A stretch of 64,000 nt of DNA from Microbacterium aoyamense (GTDB taxonomy: Bacteria > Actinomycetota > Actinomycetes > Actinomycetales > Microbacteriaceae): the NCBI RefSeq assembly GCF_023155855.1, contig NZ_JAKNUT010000005.1, positions 1-64,000 of the forward strand. The letters are read 5' to 3'. The notes beneath the pieces are model-generated. The model saw nothing but the letters and a program-made list of their open reading frames with translations. It made no database searches and had not been told where the DNA came from. This document shows positions 1 to 8,069 of this stretch, piece by piece (position 1 is the stretch's first letter; every line of letters begins with the position of its first letter). Made by a program: the position numbers and the translations under genes.

Positions 1-74
1 AGCTGCTCCGCGAGCTGCTGCTCATCGATGATCTCTCCCGTCACGGGATCGATCATCTCGATGACATCGGTCAT
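1..74 (-). CDS. IS256-like transposase, N-terminal fragment running off the window
   Basis: This is a minus-strand reading frame that begins at ATG 74-72 and continues past base 1. A strong ribosome binding site (GAAAGGAAGGG) lies just upstream of the start. The 24 visible residues start MTDVIEMIDPVTGEIID, which resembles the N-terminus of actinobacterial IS256-family (Mutator-type) transposases. No catalytic residue is inside the window, so the family call is recognition from a short stretch. The frame reads away from the sugar permease that starts abruptly at about base 122, which fits an insertion sequence whose end lies near 113-127. Confidence 0.5.
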   Translation of the reverse strand, partial: MTDVIEMIDPVTGEIIDEQQLAEQ

Positions 75-125
75 CGCCCTTCCTTTCAGTCAGGCCAGAC
101 CAGATCCACCGTTAATCAGACAGTC
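1..125. mobile_element. End of an IS256-like insertion sequence
   Basis: The stretch holds the transposase start and its upstream region, and it ends where permease coding sequence begins mid-protein. The exact boundary cannot be fixed because the other terminal inverted repeat is outside the window. The change from noncoding sequence (in-frame stop TAA at 113-115) to conserved permease sequence (FVGFDTYVDLL from about 125) places the end between about 113 and 127. Confidence 0.5.
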
Positions 126-862
126 CCTTCGTTGGGTTCGATACCTATGTCGACCTGCTGACCAGCACGTCCTTCTGGCGGACTTTCGGAATTACCATGG
201 TCTTCGCTGTGGGGACCGTGCTCGGCGGTCTCGTCATCGGGCTGTCCGTGGCACTTCTGCTAAATCGCACCTTCCGGGGGCGCGGAGTCGTCCGGATGCT
301 GCTCATCGTCCCTTGGGCCCTGCCCATCGTGCCTGCGGTACTCGTATGGCGCTGGGCGCTGGATGCGCAGTTCGGGATCGTCAACCAGATCCTGCGCATC
401 ACCGGGATCACCCAGGAGAACATCGCCTGGCTAAACGATCCCGCCTGGGCTCTGCCCACCGTGATCATCATCCAGGTGTGGCGGACATTCCCATTCGCGG
501 CCATCTTCCTACTCGCAGGGCTGCAAAACATCCCTCGCGAGCGGTACGAGGCCGCTGCGCTCGACGGCGCCGGATGGTGGCAACAGCTCCGCTACATCAC
601 CCTCCCCGGACTTCGCGCGGTCACGGCGGTCCTCGCCCTCCTGATGACGGTATGGGCGATCGGTGCCGACATCACGGTGATCTTCCTCGCCACCCGCGGC
701 GGCCCGGCGGGGGCGACCACCGTTCTCTCGTTAGACGCCTACATCCAGGCATTCGAACGCTACGACTTCGGCAGAGCGGCAGCATTGGGCACCGTGGTGC
801 TACTCCTCTCCACCGTCCCGGCGTGGCTCTACCTACGATCACGGAGAATCAAGGATGTCTGA
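122..862 (+). pseudogene. Sugar ABC transporter permease (MalF/UgpA type), 5'-truncated
   Basis: The frame gives an inner-membrane permease of the CUT1 sugar ABC family. It starts at FVGFDTYVDLL, normally about 50 residues into these roughly 290-residue proteins, so the first membrane helix and the native start are missing. An in-frame TAA lies just upstream at 113-115. The rest is intact, including the EAA-type loop (ERYEAAALDGAGWWQQL), which docks on the ATPase, and several membrane helices. ATG 197 could still start a 221-residue product, but it would lack TM1. It overlaps the next permease by 8 bases (ATGTCTGA), so this was a co-transcribed pair. Disruption by the adjacent IS is inferred. 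Confidence 0.75.
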
Positions 863-1724
863 GTTGCTTGCCCCACCCCGACGCGTGAACCGCACCAGAC
901 AGCTGAGGTCGCTGCGTAACGGAGTCGGCACCTGGATTCTTGTTGCACTATTTCTGATCTTCGCACTAGGCCCCCTCTACTGGATGTTGGTCCAGGCGCT
1001 TCAGCCGCCGGGCTTTCGCTATACCTACCCACCCGAATTGTTCCCTTCGCAGCCAACCCTGCAGTCATTCGTGACCGTGTGGGAGACGCGTCCGATCCTG
1101 CTCTGGCTGCGCAACACACTTGTCATGGCCCTATGCAGCGCGGCGCTCACTATCGTTTTCGCGGCCTGGGGCGCGTACGCGATGTCTCGCTGGACCCGCC
1201 GTGGTGTGGGAATAGCGGCCTACTTCACGCTCGCAACGCAGATGATGCCAGCGATTGTGTTGATGATTCCGATCTTCACTGCGTTCGTGAACGTCGGATT
1301 GGTCGGAGACCTCAGAGGGCTCGTGATCGCGAACTTCATCTTTTCGTTGCCGGTGGCGACGTGGATGCTGAAGTCGATCTTCGACACCGTCCCCGAGTCG
1401 CTTGACGAAGCGGCGCGTGTCGACGGTTGCACTCGGTTGGGGGTCCTCTTCCGCATCGTGCTCCCGGTGGCGGCCCCCGGCGTCATCGCGACAACCGTCT
1501 TCGCTTTCATCTCCGCATGGAATGAGTACCTGTTTGCCCGACTGATAATCAACGCGTCCGGAGACTGGGTTGCCAGCATGGGGATCGCCAGCTTCTTCGG
1601 GGAATTCTCGACCCCATGGCCGGAAGTGATGGCGGCTTCCATCATCCTGGCGCTTCCACCAGTGGTACTGTTTCTCGCGTTCCAGCGCTACTTCGTGGCG
1701 GGGTTGGGAGGCGCGACCAAGTGA
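855..1724 (+). CDS. Sugar ABC transporter permease (MalG/UgpE type)
   Basis: This 289-residue polytopic inner-membrane protein is the second permease of a CUT1 sugar importer. After a short basic N-terminus, a first membrane helix starts at about residue 26 (WILVALFLIFALGPLYWML). The EAA loop that contacts the ATPase reads ESLDEAARVDGCTRLG, and the family's usual length is kept. It overlaps the truncated MalF-like partner upstream and shares its stop with the GTG start of the GntR regulator downstream. No binding protein or ATPase gene is in the window, so the substrate is unknown. With its partner broken, the importer is probably inactive unless a second copy exists. Confidence 0.85.
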   Translation: MSELLAPPRRVNRTRQLRSLRNGVGTWILVALFLIFALGPLYWMLVQALQPPGFRYTYPPELFPSQPTLQSFVTVWETRPILLWLRNTLVMALCSAALTIVFAAWGAYAMSRWTRRGVGIAAYFTLATQMMPAIVLMIPIFTAFVNVGLVGDLRGLVIANFIFSLPVATWMLKSIFDTVPESLDEAARVDGCTRLGVLFRIVLPVAAPGVIATTVFAFISAWNEYLFARLIINASGDWVASMGIASFFGEFSTPWPEVMAASIILALPPVVLFLAFQRYFVAGLGGATK

Positions 1725-2560
1725 CGATCGCTATGGGTGATGGCCTCGCGATTCACTTGCGCGACAGTATCGTTGCCGGGCGGTACCCCGCGGGCGCAAA
1801 GCTCCCGTCAGAGCGCAGTCTCGCCGAGGATTTCGGCGTATCTCGCCCAGTAGTGCGCGAAGTGCTCCGCGGACTCTCGGACCAGGGTCTGGTGGACATA
1901 CAGCCAGCGCGCGGAACGTTCGTTCGAGGGCCCGAAACGGCAGACGGCGCGAGAAGTCTTGATGTTCTCTACAGACGAAAGGACGCCACTGTTCGCGAGC
2001 TCATGGAAGTGCGACTAATGCTCGAAACTCAGTCGGCTCGGCTTGCGGCGTTGCATGCGACTTCTTCCGAACTGCGGGCAATGAGGTGGTGCCTTGACGA
2101 GTTCGCGCACGCCGGAAACGTACTAGAAGAGGCGCAACTCGACCTAGCGTTCCACGCGCTCATCATCAAAGCCAGCCATAACACGGTTTTCGACATCATC
2201 TACGGATCGATCAGTCCGCTGGTCTTCGAGCTGATGCTGCGCAGCCTGTCGGATGAGCACGTGAAGTCGGCTGGCGCGCCGCTCCACGAGCGCCTTTGGA
2301 GCGCTCTCCGCGATCACGACTCCGATACTGCGGCCGCGATCATGACCGATCACCTCACGATGGCCGAGTTTCTATATGGCAGCGATTACGACCGGAGCCT
2401 CCACGCGCTCGCCAGCCGCGAACTGGAGCGGTATCTCGGCCCGGCCACGACGATCGATTCCATCCTGGCAGAAGTGGGTCGGCGCCATGCAGAGTTCATG
2501 AAGTTCTCGGTGCGGCAGTCGGAACGTGGCAGCGAGGCTTCATCAACCCTTCCCAGCTGA
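1721..2560 (+). CDS. GntR-family transcriptional regulator, FadR/FCD subgroup
   Basis: This 279-residue regulator has an N-terminal winged HTH with the GntR signature (LPSERSLAEDFGVSRPVVREVL) at about residues 29-50. An all-helical FCD effector domain follows, with RELMEVRLMLETQSARLAA and a likely metal- or ligand-binding His-rich part (LDLAFHALIIKAS). The GTG at 1721 overlaps the TGA of the permease gene (GTGA) and is preferred; ATG 1733 is an alternative. Co-transcription with the permeases suggests local control of the sugar transporter, probably relieved by a sugar or sugar acid. The C-terminus runs about 40 residues beyond a typical FCD domain. Confidence 0.85.
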   Translation: MTIAMGDGLAIHLRDSIVAGRYPAGAKLPSERSLAEDFGVSRPVVREVLRGLSDQGLVDIQPARGTFVRGPETADGARSLDVLYRRKDATVRELMEVRLMLETQSARLAALHATSSELRAMRWCLDEFAHAGNVLEEAQLDLAFHALIIKASHNTVFDIIYGSISPLVFELMLRSLSDEHVKSAGAPLHERLWSALRDHDSDTAAAIMTDHLTMAEFLYGSDYDRSLHALASRELERYLGPATTIDSILAEVGRRHAEFMKFSVRQSERGSEASSTLPS

Positions 2561-2940
2561 CCTCCGACATCGGCGGCGCGTCTCCTAGCAGCAGCTTGGG
2601 ACGGGCCGCAGCTCCAATGGCTGCTGAACGCCCGCGACAGACCTAACATCTGAGTTTCGGAGCTTCTTAGCGCAACTTCTCGCGCCCCAACTTGCGTGAC
2701 CACCCATGGCTTCATTCTTGGCCTATGGATCCATTTCGACACAGAGCAGCACGAACGACATGTAGCGCCCTCAGAATACCGCCACAGCGGTAACTGGACA
2801 GGTCAAGGTCGCCCGCATTTCCAAGGGATGCGCCCTCTCGGACAGTTCGCTGCGACACGGCGCGATCACAGGACGCCGCCAATGGACGACGAACTCCGCA
2901 TCTCGCAGCTGCTTACGCCGGGCTCCTGTGTCGCACAGGG
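2561..2940. other. Intergenic, no supported gene
   Basis: Between the regulator and the IS3 remnant no frame has a convincing start, ribosome binding site or recognisable motif. The sequence is probably debris from past insertions. Confidence 0.5.
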
Positions 2941-3102
2941 GGTCGGGCCCGCGGCCGGTCGACACGGCAGGAGCTGCGCCTGGCCATCGTGGTCTGGATC
3001 GAGCGGAAGTATCACCGACAGCGAGCTCAGGACGCTCTCGGCGGCTTGACGCCGATCGAGTTCGAGGCCAAGCTAACCGAGCCGCTCACACTCGCGGCCT
3101 AA
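2941..3102 (+). pseudogene. IS3-family transposase (OrfB), C-terminal remnant
   Basis: The frame ending in TAA 3100-3102 reads VVWIERKYHRQRAQDALGG and then LTPIEFEAKL. This matches the end of IS3-family OrfB integrase domains (typically a W-I-E-x-x-Y-N-x-R-R-R-x-x-x-L-G-x-L-T-P-x-E-F pattern). Upstream catalytic DDE residues and a start codon are absent, so only the last 50 or so codons survive. The sequence right after the stop (AAACCGAAACTGTCA, ending near 3115) resembles an IS3-type terminus. Confidence 0.65.
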
Positions 3103-3115
3103 ACCGAAACTGTCA

Positions 3116-3260
3116 CCGATTCGTTCCTCACGCCCATTGTTTTCGGTTGCCAGGATCGCGCCATCGCCGCCGAGGGTGATCGCAACGAGCCGCGGGCCCA
3201 GCGCGAGCACGGCGTCGATTACTGCGGTTGGCACGAGGGAGAGGCCTCCAGTCCGTGCCC
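3116..3260 (-). pseudogene. PfkB/ribokinase-like sugar kinase fragment
   Basis: On the minus strand the frame reads VIDAVLALGPRLVAITLGGD and then GAILATENN, a close fit to the central strand-turn of PfkB-family carbohydrate kinases (consensus LGPR-V-V-TLG-DGA). Neither the N-terminus nor the catalytic GAGD motif is present. The fragment stops where the IS3-like end begins, so it was probably cut by that insertion. It may be a relic of the sugar-use operon to its left. The match is short and the call is tentative. Confidence 0.4.
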
Positions 3261-3379
3261 GACACGACGCTTGAGACCACGCCCTCAGTCGCTCTCAGCA
3301 GCTGGGCATGGTCGCTGAACCGGCCAACGTTGCCGCGAATCCCGCGTGATTCCGCCCATGGCGGCCGTCCGCAAGGTCA

Positions 3380-3403
3380 AGTCCCGTGGTGTGGTGTCAC
3401 TCC
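3380..3403 (+). repeat. Left terminal inverted repeat of the IS256-family element
   Basis: It starts AGTCCCGTGGTGTGGTGTCA and is matched in inverted orientation at 4785-4808 with three mismatches in the first 20 bases. Confidence 0.75.
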
Positions 3404-3428
3404 GGTTGTTCCCTGTGGTGGGTGATGG

Positions 3429-4697
3429 TCAGGCGGTGAGGTAGAGCTCGGGGCAGGCGGGTTCGGTGTGCTCGTTGAGGGTGTGGACGAGTTTGCGCAT
3501 CGAGACGTCGGAGAAGTAGCGGCGTTCGCCGTAGCTCCATTCCTCGTGCTGCTCCTGCAGGACGGTGCCGATGAGGCGGGTCACGGAGTCGCGGTCGGGG
3601 AAGATCTGCACGACGTCGGCGCGGCGTTTGATCTCGCGGTTGAGGCGTTCGATCGGGTTGTTCGACCAGACCTTCTGCCAATGCTCGCGGGGCAGTGGTG
3701 CGAACGCGGTGAGGTCGGGCTCTGCGGCCTCGAGCATGGCCGCGATCTCGGGGAAGGAGGCGCGCAGACTGTCGGTGACGGCCTGGTACTGGGCGATCAC
3801 GGCCTCCGAGGTGGTCTGCGCGAAGATCGTCGAGATCAGCGCATTGACGGGCTTGGAACGCGCGGATCCGATCTTCTGGGTGACATTGCGGGCGAAATGA
3901 ACCCGGCATCTCTGCCAGCCGGATCCGGGCAGGATCGCCTTGACCGCCGCTTTCAGGCCGGCGTGCGCGTCGGAGGTGACCAGCGCGACGCCGAGCGGAT
4001 CGGCGTCGGTGGCGACCTTCAGCCCGCGGTCTCGGAGGCCGCGGAGGAACTCGGTCCAGAAGTCCGTAGTCTCCGCGTCGCCGAGCGCCATCCCGAGGAT
4101 CTCCCGGCGGCCGTCGCCGCTGACGCCGGTGGCGACGACGAGGGCTTGGGAGACGACACGGCCCCGGTGGCGCACGTCGAGGTAAGTGGCGTCCAGGAAC
4201 AGGTAGGGGAACCAGGTGTGATCGATCCGGCGGTGCAGGAACTCCTGCACCGCCTCGTCGATCTCCCCGCAGATCCGCGACACCGTCGACCTCGAGATGC
4301 CGGTGTCGTTGCCCAGCGCCCGGACCAGCTGATCGACTTTGCGAGTGGACACCCCGTCGATCCACGCCTGGCAGATCACCGCGTAGAGTGCCTTGTCGAC
4401 CCGGCGGCGGGGGCTGAGCAGCGACGGGAAGAACGACCCCTCGCGCAGCTTCGGGATCTGAAGGTCGACCTCGCCGGCCGGGGTCGCGAGGGTTTTCGGG
4501 CGGGTGCCGTTACGACGCGTGGTCCGCTCTGGGGTGCGCTCGTGCGGCGCCGCGCCGATCTTCACCGTCGCTTCCGCGTTGATCAGGTCCTGCAGGCCGG
4601 CCTGCAGCATCCGTCGGAACACGTCCGAGTGGGCGAGGTCGGGATCGGCGAGGACTTCGCCGATCAGGGTCGTCAGGGCAGACTGGTGGTGGGTCAT
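3429..4697 (-). CDS. IS256-family (Mutator-type) transposase
   Basis: This 422-residue DDE transposase has the usual family length. The catalytic residues can be read in context: the first Asp in FLDATYLDVR, the second Asp in VTSDAHAGLKAA and the Glu in NPIERLNREIKRR. The WQRCRVHFARN stretch is the conserved C/D-H segment typical of the family. The ATG start at 4697 lies 111 bases inside the right inverted repeat. Nothing is frameshifted or truncated, so the element could still be mobile. A long open frame on the opposite strand is an antisense shadow. Confidence 0.93.
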   Translation of the reverse strand: MTHHQSALTTLIGEVLADPDLAHSDVFRRMLQAGLQDLINAEATVKIGAAPHERTPERTTRRNGTRPKTLATPAGEVDLQIPKLREGSFFPSLLSPRRRVDKALYAVICQAWIDGVSTRKVDQLVRALGNDTGISRSTVSRICGEIDEAVQEFLHRRIDHTWFPYLFLDATYLDVRHRGRVVSQALVVATGVSGDGRREILGMALGDAETTDFWTEFLRGLRDRGLKVATDADPLGVALVTSDAHAGLKAAVKAILPGSGWQRCRVHFARNVTQKIGSARSKPVNALISTIFAQTTSEAVIAQYQAVTDSLRASFPEIAAMLEAAEPDLTAFAPLPREHWQKVWSNNPIERLNREIKRRADVVQIFPDRDSVTRLIGTVLQEQHEEWSYGERRYFSDVSMRKLVHTLNEHTEPACPELYLTA

Positions 4698-4784
4698 CGT
4701 GGGATCTCTGCTTTGCTTCTTGCCGGAAACAACTGGTCATCCCACGGTGGCCCTTCATCGTCTACGACGACGAGACCCCCGCGG

Positions 4785-4808
4785 GAAGTGACACCACGCT
4801 ATGGGACT
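4785..4808 (-). repeat. Right terminal inverted repeat of the IS256-family element
   Basis: Read on the minus strand it starts AGTCCCATAGCGTGGTGTCA, mirroring the left end at 3380. The inner GTGGTGTCACT block is fully conserved. Confidence 0.75.
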
Positions 4809-4911
4809 CACCCGTCAGGCCGCCCATTGCGAGTTTTCAGTTGTTGCAGCACCGGCCGAAGCTGCCCAGCGCAGGCTAGATCGATGCGCGAGCGTCGCAA
4901 ACCCAGCGAAG

Positions 4912-5550
4912 TCAGGTCGAAGTAGCAGGACGTCGATTCCTGATGCTGCCAACAGGATTCGTTACTCGCGCAAAATCGAGCACGGGAAACATCGCAAGCC
5001 ATCCGCGCCGACAGACACCAAGTCCGTAAATCACTTCGCTGTCAGCGGCATCTAGGCGCACAACCACGGCGGGAATCGTCCGGGTCGTCGTGATCTGGCC
5101 CACCTCAATCGCCGCGATCTGCGCCCATGGGATCAGTGCCACTCGTTTGATGCGAGCGAGACCCTTCCAGACGCCAATCCCGATGGCGTCGACGCTAATG
5201 GCGACATAGCCACTCGCATTGCCGACAGCGAAGCCCCTCTCGCGCAACACGTCGCCCGCGCCTACCGCGGTCAGGCCGCCAAGAGCGAACGCCGAAGGGT
5301 TTGCGATCCGGACCGCACGAACTCGGATGGCCTGCGGAACCAACACGAGACCGATCACGACAATGCTGATGCTGACGCCAATCGCACCGCCGAGCATGAA
5401 GCCCCAAGCCGCGCCGTCACGACCCTCGGCGACCTTGAACGCTGACGCCGCAACAGCTCCCAGCGCCACCATCACGACGACCGGTAGCCACCACACCCAC
5501 CGCGACGCTGTTGACGCGCCGGCTTGGTCGGCGGCCGATCCCGAAGTCAT
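4912..5550 (-). CDS. Hypothetical membrane protein with PH-like cytoplasmic part
   Basis: I do not recognise this 212-residue protein. Two hydrophobic segments lie near the N-terminus (WWLPVVVMVALGAVAASAF and a longer one around residues 50-75, IGVSISIVVIGLVLVPQAI). The remaining two thirds are soluble and strand-rich; the ALIPWAQIAAIEV stretch resembles bacterial PH-like membrane proteins. The ATG at 5550 has no strong ribosome binding site. It lies between the IS256 element and another small membrane protein on the same strand, inside the probable island. Confidence 0.6.
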   Translation of the reverse strand: MTSGSAADQAGASTASRWVWWLPVVVMVALGAVAASAFKVAEGRDGAAWGFMLGGAIGVSISIVVIGLVLVPQAIRVRAVRIANPSAFALGGLTAVGAGDVLRERGFAVGNASGYVAISVDAIGIGVWKGLARIKRVALIPWAQIAAIEVGQITTTRTIPAVVVRLDAADSEVIYGLGVCRRGWLAMFPVLDFARVTNPVGSIRNRRPATST

Positions 5551-5694
5551 CCTCTAATCATCCCGCAGGATCAGGTTCCGACTGCCCGACACCCCACGAG
5601 GCTGCCACCGTCTTCCCGCCCCGAAAGCCGGTCGGTGAGTGCGCCGAGTCGTGTCACATAGAAGGGTCGTTTGTCGGCGGCGCTCGCCCTTCCT

Positions 5695-6288
5695 TCAATC
5701 TGGTGTTGAGGCGGCACGGTGTCGGCGACTCTTTCGGGAGTCTGGGTCCGAGACTTCGGTGTCTAGTGTTCGGATTCGGGTTCGGGTTCGGCGGGATGGG
5801 AATCGCAGGTCGCCCCACTGGAGCGCCTTGTACGCGACGTAGCCCAACCAACCGATGAGGAAGGCGCTGCTTAACCACAGGCCGGCACCCGTGAGCGCCG
5901 GGACATGGACGATGTTATTCGTCTCGTCGCTGATGATCCCAGACGGTTGGTAGCTTGCAGGAGTTGTCCCGTCTGGTCCGCTTCCACCGTCGAGGTAGAC
6001 GTCTTCCTTCACTAGGGAGCCGTCCTGGCTCACCCACGTCCCGACCTCACGGCACCCGCCGCGAGGACGCGGCTCGCAGTCTTCGTGCGTGAAGGTTCCC
6101 CAGATGCGAGGCTGCCCCAGGTCTGCCGCGAATGCATAGATGAGGAGACCGAATGCTCCAGCTATCAGCGCCGCGACGACGTAGAACACTAACTGACCGA
6201 GACGGCGCCACCACCCCCCGAGTCGTGCACTCCGAGCTACATGCCGGTCGTAGGCCACATGCGGCGATGGGGCGACATCGTCAGGCAT
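5695..6288 (-). CDS. Hypothetical two-helix membrane protein
   Basis: This 197-residue protein of unknown function has a hydrophobic helix at about residues 30-55 (LVFYVVAALIAGAFGLLIYAF). A predicted extracytoplasmic segment of about 70 residues follows with two cysteines (HEDCEPRPRGGCREVG) that could form a disulfide. A second helix lies near residue 140 (GLWLSSAFLIGWLGYVAYKA), and the tail is basic. ATG 6288 is taken as the start; an adjacent GTG at 6291 adds one residue. It may be expressed with the membrane protein at 4912-5550 on the same strand. Confidence 0.6.
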   Translation of the reverse strand: MPDDVAPSPHVAYDRHVARSARLGGWWRRLGQLVFYVVAALIAGAFGLLIYAFAADLGQPRIWGTFTHEDCEPRPRGGCREVGTWVSQDGSLVKEDVYLDGGSGPDGTTPASYQPSGIISDETNNIVHVPALTGAGLWLSSAFLIGWLGYVAYKALQWGDLRFPSRRTRTRIRTLDTEVSDPDSRKSRRHRAASTPD

Positions 6289-6481
6289 CACGCGATTCTA
6301 GGGCGTTTCCCCGGCCCACCCGCGTCGCGGGCGCCGACAGACCGTCCGGAAGCCGGTCGTCCTACTGCACTGCTCTGCGGCTCGCTTGGGATTACGTCCC
6401 CTGATCGCTGAGCGAGTGAAGTTCAACCCTTCCGTCGACGGCCTCGCCCTATGCTTCGATAACCGACGCTTGGGGGAAACG

Positions 6482-7321
6482 ATGGGCTTCTGGTCAACGC
6501 TGTTCGGTAAGGCCAACGACGCGCCGGCTTCCTCGACGCCGCCGGTCCGGCGCCTTGGGCCGCGATGGGGTGAGATCGAGGTACAAGGAGAGAGCTTCCG
6601 TCGAGATGCCGTGCGGCGCCTCTTTGATGAGCTCGGACTAAGTGAGGGTGGGGTGACTCAACAGACAGCGCACCTTGTGCCTGAGCCCTCGAATCAATAC
6701 GACAGCAATGCCGTACGAGTGCTTATCGGCCGATGGCACATCGGCTATGTGCCGAAAGAGATCAGTGCCGAGGTGGCCTCCGCGTTGGGTGCAGGTGAGG
6801 GTGTCGCGCCGGTGCGAGTATGGGCAGACCCGAAGGACGGAGCATGGCGAGCACGGGCCACGTTGTTCCCGGCTGTGGTGGAGCCGGATCGCGACTTTGC
6901 AGAGGAGCGGCGCGCCCTTGTGCACGTACCGGACGAACCAGAGACCATCCCGCCCGAGATGCTCACCATTACAGAGCCGACGGATCTACGGTCACTGGAT
7001 TCGACTCGCATGCGAATCAAAGGTATCGGGAACTACGTCGGTTGGAACGAGAGACGAGCGGTCGGCGGCAAAGAGTACGTTCTCGTACGCGAGCCCGACA
7101 ATCCGCATGACTCTTGCGCTGTGCTCGTGCTGAGCAACGAGCGAAAGGTGGGATACGTGTCTGCCTCGAGAGCAAAGATCCTTGCGCCACTATTCGACAC
7201 CCTGGGGTCCGGCGGGTACGTGGTCGGCGGAACCGGACCGACAGACGAGAGCGTTCAACTTTGGGTCGACATTCCCAAGGCCGACGTGCTACGAGCGTTC
7301 GTGAAGTCCCACGGGTTCTGA
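6482..7321 (+). CDS. Tandem HIRAN-domain protein
   Basis: This 279-residue protein appears to carry two HIRAN-like modules, at about residues 30-130 and 165-275. Each shows the typical pattern in which a hydrophobic V-PEP(x)N-YD-NAV-V segment precedes a glycine-containing IGYV strand: LVPEPSNQYDSNAVRVLI with IGYVPKE, and LVREPDNPHDSCAVLVL with VGYVSAS. HIRAN domains bind DNA ends, as shown for HLTF, and elsewhere are fused to SNF2 helicases or nucleases. No helicase or nuclease motif is present here. ATG 6482 follows a GGGGG-rich ribosome binding site. A DNA-repair or defence role is inference from the domain and the island context. Confidence 0.7.
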   Translation: MGFWSTLFGKANDAPASSTPPVRRLGPRWGEIEVQGESFRRDAVRRLFDELGLSEGGVTQQTAHLVPEPSNQYDSNAVRVLIGRWHIGYVPKEISAEVASALGAGEGVAPVRVWADPKDGAWRARATLFPAVVEPDRDFAEERRALVHVPDEPETIPPEMLTITEPTDLRSLDSTRMRIKGIGNYVGWNERRAVGGKEYVLVREPDNPHDSCAVLVLSNERKVGYVSASRAKILAPLFDTLGSGGYVVGGTGPTDESVQLWVDIPKADVLRAFVKSHGF

Positions 7322-7675
7322 CCAACCGTCGTCAGGCGTGCGATAGCCGGTCGGCCGGCGCGACGCCGACCGCTCGGTATCACCGTCCGCAACATTCGGC
7401 GCGGCCGAGAAGTGGCAGATGTCCGCAAGACCTGCCCGCGATTGCCTTCGCGGTCAGGTGCGCCATACGGGACACGGACGCCGCTCGAAACTGAAGCGCG
7501 ACAAAGCTTCAAGGCATCCTCGCCGACGAAGCACCGCACGTCCCAAGCCGGACAACTAGGCGAAGAGAGCCTTGTCGAGCACAACAGCGATGAACAACCG
7601 CAATGCACGCAGGCACTCTTCAGTGACACGCTCGGATGCCTTGAAATCACTGGGCTCCAATGACAACCTGGTTAC
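7322..7675. other. Intergenic, no supported gene
   Basis: Short open frames occur on both strands, but none has a ribosome binding site or recognisable protein. No tRNA-like fold was found by eye. Confidence 0.5.
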
Positions 7676-8011
7676 ATGGCCCGCGGACGCCGTACTTCAA
7701 AGCGTCAAGCCGCTGTTGCACGCCAGCTCGAGGCTGAAGAGAACGCGGCGGTGGAGCTCGCCGCCGAGGAGAAACGCGCTGCGACGGAAGCAAGACTCCT
7801 GAAACGATGGGGTAATGCACGGGGCGCGCTTGACCGACTCGGAGCCATAGCTCACGAGCTCGAGCGAATTCATCGCGAGGAGTCGGTACTACTGCGCGAA
7901 CGGGACGACCTGGTCGCTCATCTTCGAGCGACTGGCCAGAGCTGGAACGCGCTGAGCTCGCGAACAAAGCTAAGTCGCCAGGCGCTCATGAAGCGAGCAA
8001 CGCGAATCTAG
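7676..8011 (+). CDS. Small coiled-coil protein with C-terminal HTH-like segment
   Basis: This 111-residue, highly charged protein of unknown function has a basic N-terminus (MARGRRTSKRQ) and a central region of about 60 residues rich in Glu, Ala, Leu and Arg that suggests a coiled coil. The end (SWNALSSRTKLSRQALMKRA) has the spacing of a helix-turn-helix. That makes it a plausible small DNA-binding protein. Start ATG 7676 lacks an obvious Shine-Dalgarno sequence. It sits between the HIRAN gene and the toxin-antitoxin pair, and its codon composition is similar to theirs. Confidence 0.6.
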   Translation: MARGRRTSKRQAAVARQLEAEENAAVELAAEEKRAATEARLLKRWGNARGALDRLGAIAHELERIHREESVLLRERDDLVAHLRATGQSWNALSSRTKLSRQALMKRATRI

Positions 8012-8069
8012 TCGGCGATCTCTTTCGTGCGCTCGAACAGAGTGCATCCGACCAGGAGGTGCCAATTCG

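Larger units (their letters stand above)
3380..4808 (-). mobile_element. IS256-family insertion sequence, complete
   Basis: A full-length transposase gene is bracketed by imperfect terminal inverted repeats. The left end reads AGTCCCGTGGTGTGGTGTCA and the right end, on the opposite strand, reads AGTCCCATAGCGTGGTGTCA, with 17 of 20 positions identical. The transposase stop is about 49 bases from the left end, and the 111-base leader lies at the right. No target-site duplication is visible next to either end, so flanking sequence may have been rearranged after insertion. Confidence 0.8.

Noticed and set aside
3380..4808. Target-site duplication flanking the IS256 element
   Set aside because: The bases outside the two ends do not match over 8-9 positions, so none is claimed.
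3468..4925. 485-residue open frame antisense to the IS256 transposase
   Set aside because: It is a GC-rich shadow frame with no family motif; the transposase on the other strand has all catalytic residues.
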